This document shows, one piece after another, positions 59,020 through 64,000 of a stretch of 64,000 nt of DNA. The notes under the pieces are model-generated. The model was not told the DNA's origin. It was given only the letters and a program-made list of their open reading frames with translations, and did not search any database. The stretch's first letter is position 1. Each line of letters opens with the position of its first letter. The DNA lies in assembly GCF_030936135.1 (NCBI RefSeq), contig NC_082602.1, positions 62,001-126,000 of the forward strand, written 5' to 3'. Position numbers and translations under genes: made by a program. The stretch is from Gavia stellata (lineage: Eukaryota > Chordata > Aves > Gaviiformes > Gaviidae).

Positions 59020-62000
59020 ATGGAGAATGGGGAAATCCTGCATTTCGGGGCCTGTGGGGATCCGCAGGGTGCTGCGTGTCTGGTCCCCGCCCCGCGGCGT
59101 GTCCCCAGCACGTGTCCCTGTGTCACAGCAGCCCTCTGTGAGGCGCCGCGCCCCGCACGGGTGTCACAATGGCCAGGCTCTATATCTTCCCAAGGGGCTG
59201 GTGCTGCCCCAGTTTCTCATGGCGTTCGCAGGAGGAGGACCCAGAGAGAGCAGTGCGTCCATCTGGGGGATCCTGCTGCCCTGAGGAGGATGAGAGCACT
59301 CAGAGGTGAGGCGGTGGTGGGGGGCTGGGGGCTGATGCCTGCTGGGGGCTGCGTCCCCGTCACCTCTCATCCTGCTGCCAGGCACCTCCGAGAGGGCTCT
59401 GGCTCCATCCTCTCCCTGCCCTCCGTGGGGCATCTGGGGACTGCTCAAAGACGACCTGGCCTGGCCGACTCTTGTCGGGACTGCCCAGCCCCAGCCCTCC
59501 CAGCGCCTCCTTGCAGGGCCCCATGTCCATGTCCTGCCCAGCTCGGGGCCCCCATGCTGGACTCGCTCTAGCGCATTGCTGCCATTCTGTCACTGGGGAG
59601 CCCAGAATGGATCCAGTCCCCCAGTGTGGTATTCCCAGTGCGGTCTTCCCAGTGCCGCAGTGAGGGGAAGACTCCCTTCCCTCGTCCCAGTGACTGCCCT
59701 CTTGCCAGTACAGCCCAGCACGGGCTGTTAGTGCTGGGAGAGGCTGGGAAGATCCTCTCCCCTCCCTGGTGTAAAAGCCCTGCAGCCAGCAAAACCATTT
59801 CTTTCTTTTCTTCCAGCTCTCTGCCCGTGCTTTGGTTCTCAGTCCAGACCTGCACATCCTGAGAATGGAGGCAGGGCAAAGAAGGCTGTCCCTAAAGCCG
59901 TCACTATCTCTGTGGCTAGTGGGGCTTCTCTGCTAAAGCAGCTGCAAGACCATGAGGTGAGACAAGGGGGCTCGAGGGCTCCCCTCCAAGCCCTTGACTT
60001 CCCCAGGTGCCGTGGCAGAGGGGGATCTCGCCTGATGGCACCTCTGCCCTCCTGCAGGCGCTTCGTCCCCAAGCGCCAATCCTGCCGCTCCAGCTGGACT
60101 AATGCCACTGCTCCCTCCCTCCTTTCCCTGGGAGCTTGCAGTGCTCTCCTGGACAAGGCAAAGCCTCTGGCATAAATCCCAGCATCTCTCCAGCACCTTT
60201 GCCCAAGTGCTCAAGGCCCCACCTTAGCTTTGGTTCCAGAACTGTCCCAGCGCCTGGGCTCCTGCCTGTGCGAGGGGAGCGACACTGTGCCCCAAGGTGC
60301 AGGGAGTTCATGGCTCCCCCTCCTCAGGGACTGGTCTCATTCCCACATCTTCCCCTTCCTCGCCTGGCACTGTCTGTCTGACCTCCACCATCCCCCATCC
60401 TCAGGAACGACTTCCTAGGCTCCCGCATGGCCCTTTACCCTGGTGGAATCAACCTCCCTGTCTGGCTCTCTGGTAGTGTCAGAGGTGCCGTGGAAGATCT
60501 TGCCGTTCCCCATGGCTGTCCTGACCGATGCCTGCAGCTCGTACCTCGTGCCCATGGCAGAGAGATGATTTGGGGGGCAGTAGGTCTCTCTCGTGGGTCC
60601 CTGGCAACGAGGGCAAAGCAAGTCCCATCACTCCCATGTGTGGTCTGTCCCCAGGGTGACCGAGTGGAGACATACCGGGAGCTGGAGAGCTTCTTGCAAG
60701 GAGACGATGGCAGTTTGCAGAGCGGTGTCGTGAACCGCCTGATAGCAGAGGTGTCCAGTGACATGCGAGCAGCCCAGGTGAGCTTGTTCTCTTTCAAGGC
60801 CGCCAAAGCAGCCTGCCTCTGGCCCTGGTTTTTGGGGAAATCCAGAGCAGCACAGAGATGTTCCTCAACTATTCAGACCCAGTGGAGGTCCGAAGGGGAC
60901 TCCTCCTTATAGGGAATTTGAAGAGGAGATGCAGAGAGTAGTGCAGAGAGGTGGACGCGGGGCTGTTTCTAACTGAGCGAGAGCTGGGTTCAAGCTCACT
61001 TGAGGAACAGCCCTGGGAACCCAGCAGCCCCGTGGAGAGGCCCCAGGGGGTCCTTGAGTCTGTGACAGTTTGTTCCTGGCATCTCTGCAGAGAGGGAGAG
61101 AAGGCAGCAGCACAGGGCTGTGCTAGGGAAAAGCCTCCCTGGTCTCACCGGGGAGCTGCTCGCCTACCACAGGGTACAAGAGGCAGCAGGCGCCCGGCCT
61201 GAGCGAACTGCCCCGTGGGGTCTTGCAGGGGAGATAGGGGCATTCAGCCTGTCCGAGTGCCTCAGCCTTTTTCTCAGGAGTGTTTAACTCGTGGCACTTT
61301 TTCAGGGTGTGACAGATGATGTGAAGATGGCTGCTAGCGACGTCCTGGTGGCTCTGGCCCGCTCCCGCTTCCACTTTGTCATGTCTGAGCTCCAGAGCCA
61401 CCTGAAGGCCATGGGGAAGGTCCCTGATGAGATTGTGCTCCTCACCTTGGGCAAAATGGCCCGCAGCTACGGTACGGCACCCTGGGCCTCTTGGTTTGGG
61501 TAGGGGTCTGAGATAACGGGGAGAAAGCACCCTCCCCCTTCCTGAAGGCTCTGTGTTGAACTGGGGGGCTATGAAGTCGCCATGCCTCCTTGCTCTGTGC
61601 CAGGGCTGGCCGGCAGCTCTGCCTTACTAGCCCAGTCCTGGTTCCTGGAGGGTGGGAACCCACTGGAGACAAACCTGCAGGGTCTCTGCCCCGCACTGTC
61701 CTCCCCATTTCCCTAAAGGGCTTTCCTGTGTCCCCCTTGGGGAAGGCAGCCCTCCCCACACCCTCTGGCATGTCCCACATGGCCCAGCAGCCCCAGCCTT
61801 GCCAGGGATCGACCCTGGTCTCCCGTGTCTCTCACTGACCCTCTCGGTCCCTCTGTCCCTGCCTTCTCTGCAGCCCTGCGGTGCATCCCCTTCGTGGGAA
61901 TGACGCTGCTTGCCCTGCGTGCCATGCTGAGCCGGGTGGGGAGTGGCCGGATCCTGCGCGCCGTCTGCAGTGGTGAGTGTCGGCTCCTTAGCTGGGGTCC

Positions 62001-64000
62001 CAGGGTCAGGGGCTGGGGTGGCCTTTGATGCCTCCATGTGATCTCAGAGGGAACATGGCAGGTGTCAGCCCACAGTGAGGTCAGGCCTTGGCGATCCCAA
62101 ACCGCTGTGAGTGTGCAGAAGGAGCGGGAGAAGCCCCGGAGGTTTCTGTGGGTAGGACGTGACGGTGCTGCACAGGGGAACTCCTGAGTGCCTTCCCATG
62201 GCTTCTGTTCCCCTGTTTCCCGTGGGAAATACTGGAGGGGAACAGGCCATTGAGGAGGAAAAGGATGGGGAGGAGGAGAGAAACGGTGGGGTGTTTGAAA
62301 CCAGACACCTCAAGGGCACAGCTTGGCCTCAGATGCAGATCTGGTCCTGGGCTGAGCCCTGCCGAGCCTGGGACCGTCCTTAGAGCAGGCTTGGGTGAGG
62401 GTGCAAGGTACCGTCCCTGCTGCAGACTCTCACGTGCTGCCCTTCCCTTTCTCCTGGTGCAGTTCTGGAGCAATGGTCAAAAGGGGTCAATACATACTTC
62501 GGCAGCCAGGAGCAATGCCCCTTCCCTCGCAACGGGGAAGCGCAGCTCTGTGAAGACATTTACCCAGTCTTCCGTTATGCGCTGGTAAATTGGCTGGGCT
62601 GCGAGGAAGAAGAGGTAAGAAGTGCTGCTTTCCACGCCTGGGGCCACAGCGGGGATGTCCACGTTGGTGGGTCTGTCTGTGGCTGGTGGGGTGCGAGCAG
62701 AGGGGTGAGGGGAGGGAGCGGTCTGAATGAGAAAGCATCCCAGGCCGGGAGCCTGCTGTCACTGTGCCTGGGGCTGGAGGCTCTCTGGCAGGAAGCAGCC
62801 GAGTCCTGGGGCCTTTCTGCAGGGAGGGCTGGGGTGTGAGCGTGGGGAACTGCTCTCTCTCCTCTGGAGTGAGCCCTTCTGCTGCAGGGCAGAAGGGAAA
62901 GGGAAACCCCTCCCAGTGGGAAGGGCAGACTGGTGTGCAGGCGATGCTGAGTGCTAGGCAGACCTTCAGCCCTCCAAGCAGAGCCTCTCCCTTCCCTCTT
63001 CAGGACAAGCAGGCTGTGCTCAGGGCGGTGGCTGCCATGATGGAGGTCCTGCTGCGTGAGGAGCAGCACCGCGAGCATGCCTGGGAGCAGCTCCTCTGGC
63101 TGCTGCACCAATCTCAGGAGGTCCGAGACACCTCCCGGGTCAACAAGGTGAGGTGTTGCGCAGGGCCCGGCGTGGCTGCTGGGGTGGGTCTGCGCGAGTG
63201 CCGCGAGGCACTGGGGAGCTGTGGGGTGCCAGGAGGAGCTGGGAAGGCCTTAGAGAAGGAACAGGGAGGGGGAGAGCAGAGGAGGCCTGAGACTTCCCCG
63301 CACTCTTTGGGCAAGAAAAGAGAAATGCGGGGAGGGGCCAGAAGGGAGGCAAGAGTCCCCGGGGCTCGTCTGCTCAGGAAGGGAGGCATTGCCATCTCTG
63401 TAGGGCTCTGTGTGTGGGAAGAGCTTTGCCCTAATGCCCAGGGCCATGTCCAGTCCCGTCCAGTGAGGGCTGAGGTCTGATGAGTGGGAAGTGCTGGGAA
63501 ACGGAGTTGTCAACAGCGGGCTCTGTTCAAAGGAAAGAGACCCTGCCGATGCTGCTCTGAGGGGAGGGCAAACAAGAAGCCCCATCCAGGAGGGTTTGTG
63601 GTTTTCCCTGGGAGCTGCTGTTAGGGACTCCCCTTCTCCCAGATGTGCCTTTAGGTAGCTTTAGCCTCCTCTTCCTCCCCCCTTGTCTCACAGACCTTCC
63701 TGCAGGCCAGGAACATGGCAGGATTTGTGAGACCGGTGCCACGTAGGTTCCTTAAGGCTACAGGAGGCCCGATCCTGGCTGTTCGGAATGGGCCTGAGGG
63801 GCAGCCCTGTTCCCACAGTGATTTCCCTCTCAGCCAAGTCGCAGCAGGACTCTGGGAGAGGAGGGCAGAGAGCACCCTTTCTTTTCAGTCCCCCTCAATG
63901 CTGATGCAGATTTCTTTAAAACAGACCTTGTTCCCACAGCTCCCTGACGTGACCAAAGAGCCTGGCCTGGCCCCTAAGGCAGAACTTCCCCGCTGCATCG
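59020..64000 (+). CDS. MROH family protein, arm 2 copy (5' part, cut by window end)
   Basis: Exons: 1, 59020-59305; 2, 59817-59956; 3, 60655-60777; 4, 61306-61471; 5, 61874-61972; 6, 62463-62614; 7, 63004-63147; 8, from 63940 past the window end. All splice sites and phases match arm 1, and no stop breaks the frame. Protein differences from arm 1 are few; examples are Gln for Arg in exon 2 (LLKQLQDHE) and Gly for Val in exon 6 (FPRNGEAQL). Exon 1 differs most. The gene runs away from the arm 1 copy, so the two are divergent with about 21.8 kb between proposed starts. Whether it continues intact beyond 64000 is unknown. Confidence 0.75.

Larger units (their letters stand above)
57335..64000 (+). 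repeat. Inverted duplication, arm 2 (runs off the window)
   Basis: Reverse complement of 32192-39597 (see arm 1 for the mirror arithmetic). Compared with arm 1 it lacks about 485 bases at the 5' edge of its LTR (58349/58350) and about 260 bases at about 59005. MROH exons 1-8 and both upstream splice sites are preserved. Confidence 0.9.

Noticed and set aside
1-64000. CRISPR arrays, bacterial operons, tRNA or rRNA genes
   Set aside because: None seen. The DNA is vertebrate in character, and the tandem repeats found have no spacer structure.

Overview
The window looks like bird nuclear DNA. It carries CR1 LINE fragments, avian ERVL-type LTRs, gamma-type endogenous retrovirus (ERV) remnants, a multi-exon gene of the maestro heat-like repeat (MROH) family and a single exon of PCDH15. 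The species cannot be told from the sequence. All gene calls come from reading splice sites, phases and remembered family sequences; no database search was run.

Layout. 1-2.6 kb: two very GC/CpG-rich blocks with no recognisable gene. 2.6-5.3 kb: minus-strand ERV remnants (LTR pieces, env, end of pol, a reverse transcriptase piece). 5.3-5.8 kb: CR1 fragment. 7.0-8.7 kb: a small three-exon minus-strand gene for a proline-rich protein resembling PRR22. 8.9-10.2 kb: CR1. 10.22-10.84 kb: complete minus-strand solo ERVL LTR. 11.7-14.6 kb: another LTR piece, then a 3'-truncated plus-strand provirus (LTR, primer-binding site, leader, gag, protease and start of RT). 14.6-18.7 kb: nothing recognised. 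18.74-37.17 kb: a minus-strand MROH gene. I could phase 33 exons into one open frame of 1386 codons, but the C-terminal part known from relatives is missing.

The main feature is a large inverted duplication. Bases about 32.2-39.6 kb, holding the first eight MROH exons, their upstream LTR and a CR1 tail, recur in reverse at 57.335 kb to the window end. This makes two nearly identical MROH genes that point away from each other. The arms differ by scattered substitutions and two blocks of about 260 and 485 bp absent from the second arm. The inner end of the duplication lies inside a CR1 element.

Between the arms is a 17.7 kb spacer. Most of it (41.4-53.5 kb) is AT-rich, unlike the GC-rich flanks. 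It holds a decayed PCDH15 exon with an in-frame stop, several unassigned exon-like segments, and a truncated ERVL LTR. Its right end has a GC-rich promoter-like block with CCAAT boxes and a 600 bp pyrimidine tract next to the CR1 that borders the second arm. The spacer looks like DNA of different origin trapped between the duplicated MROH heads.
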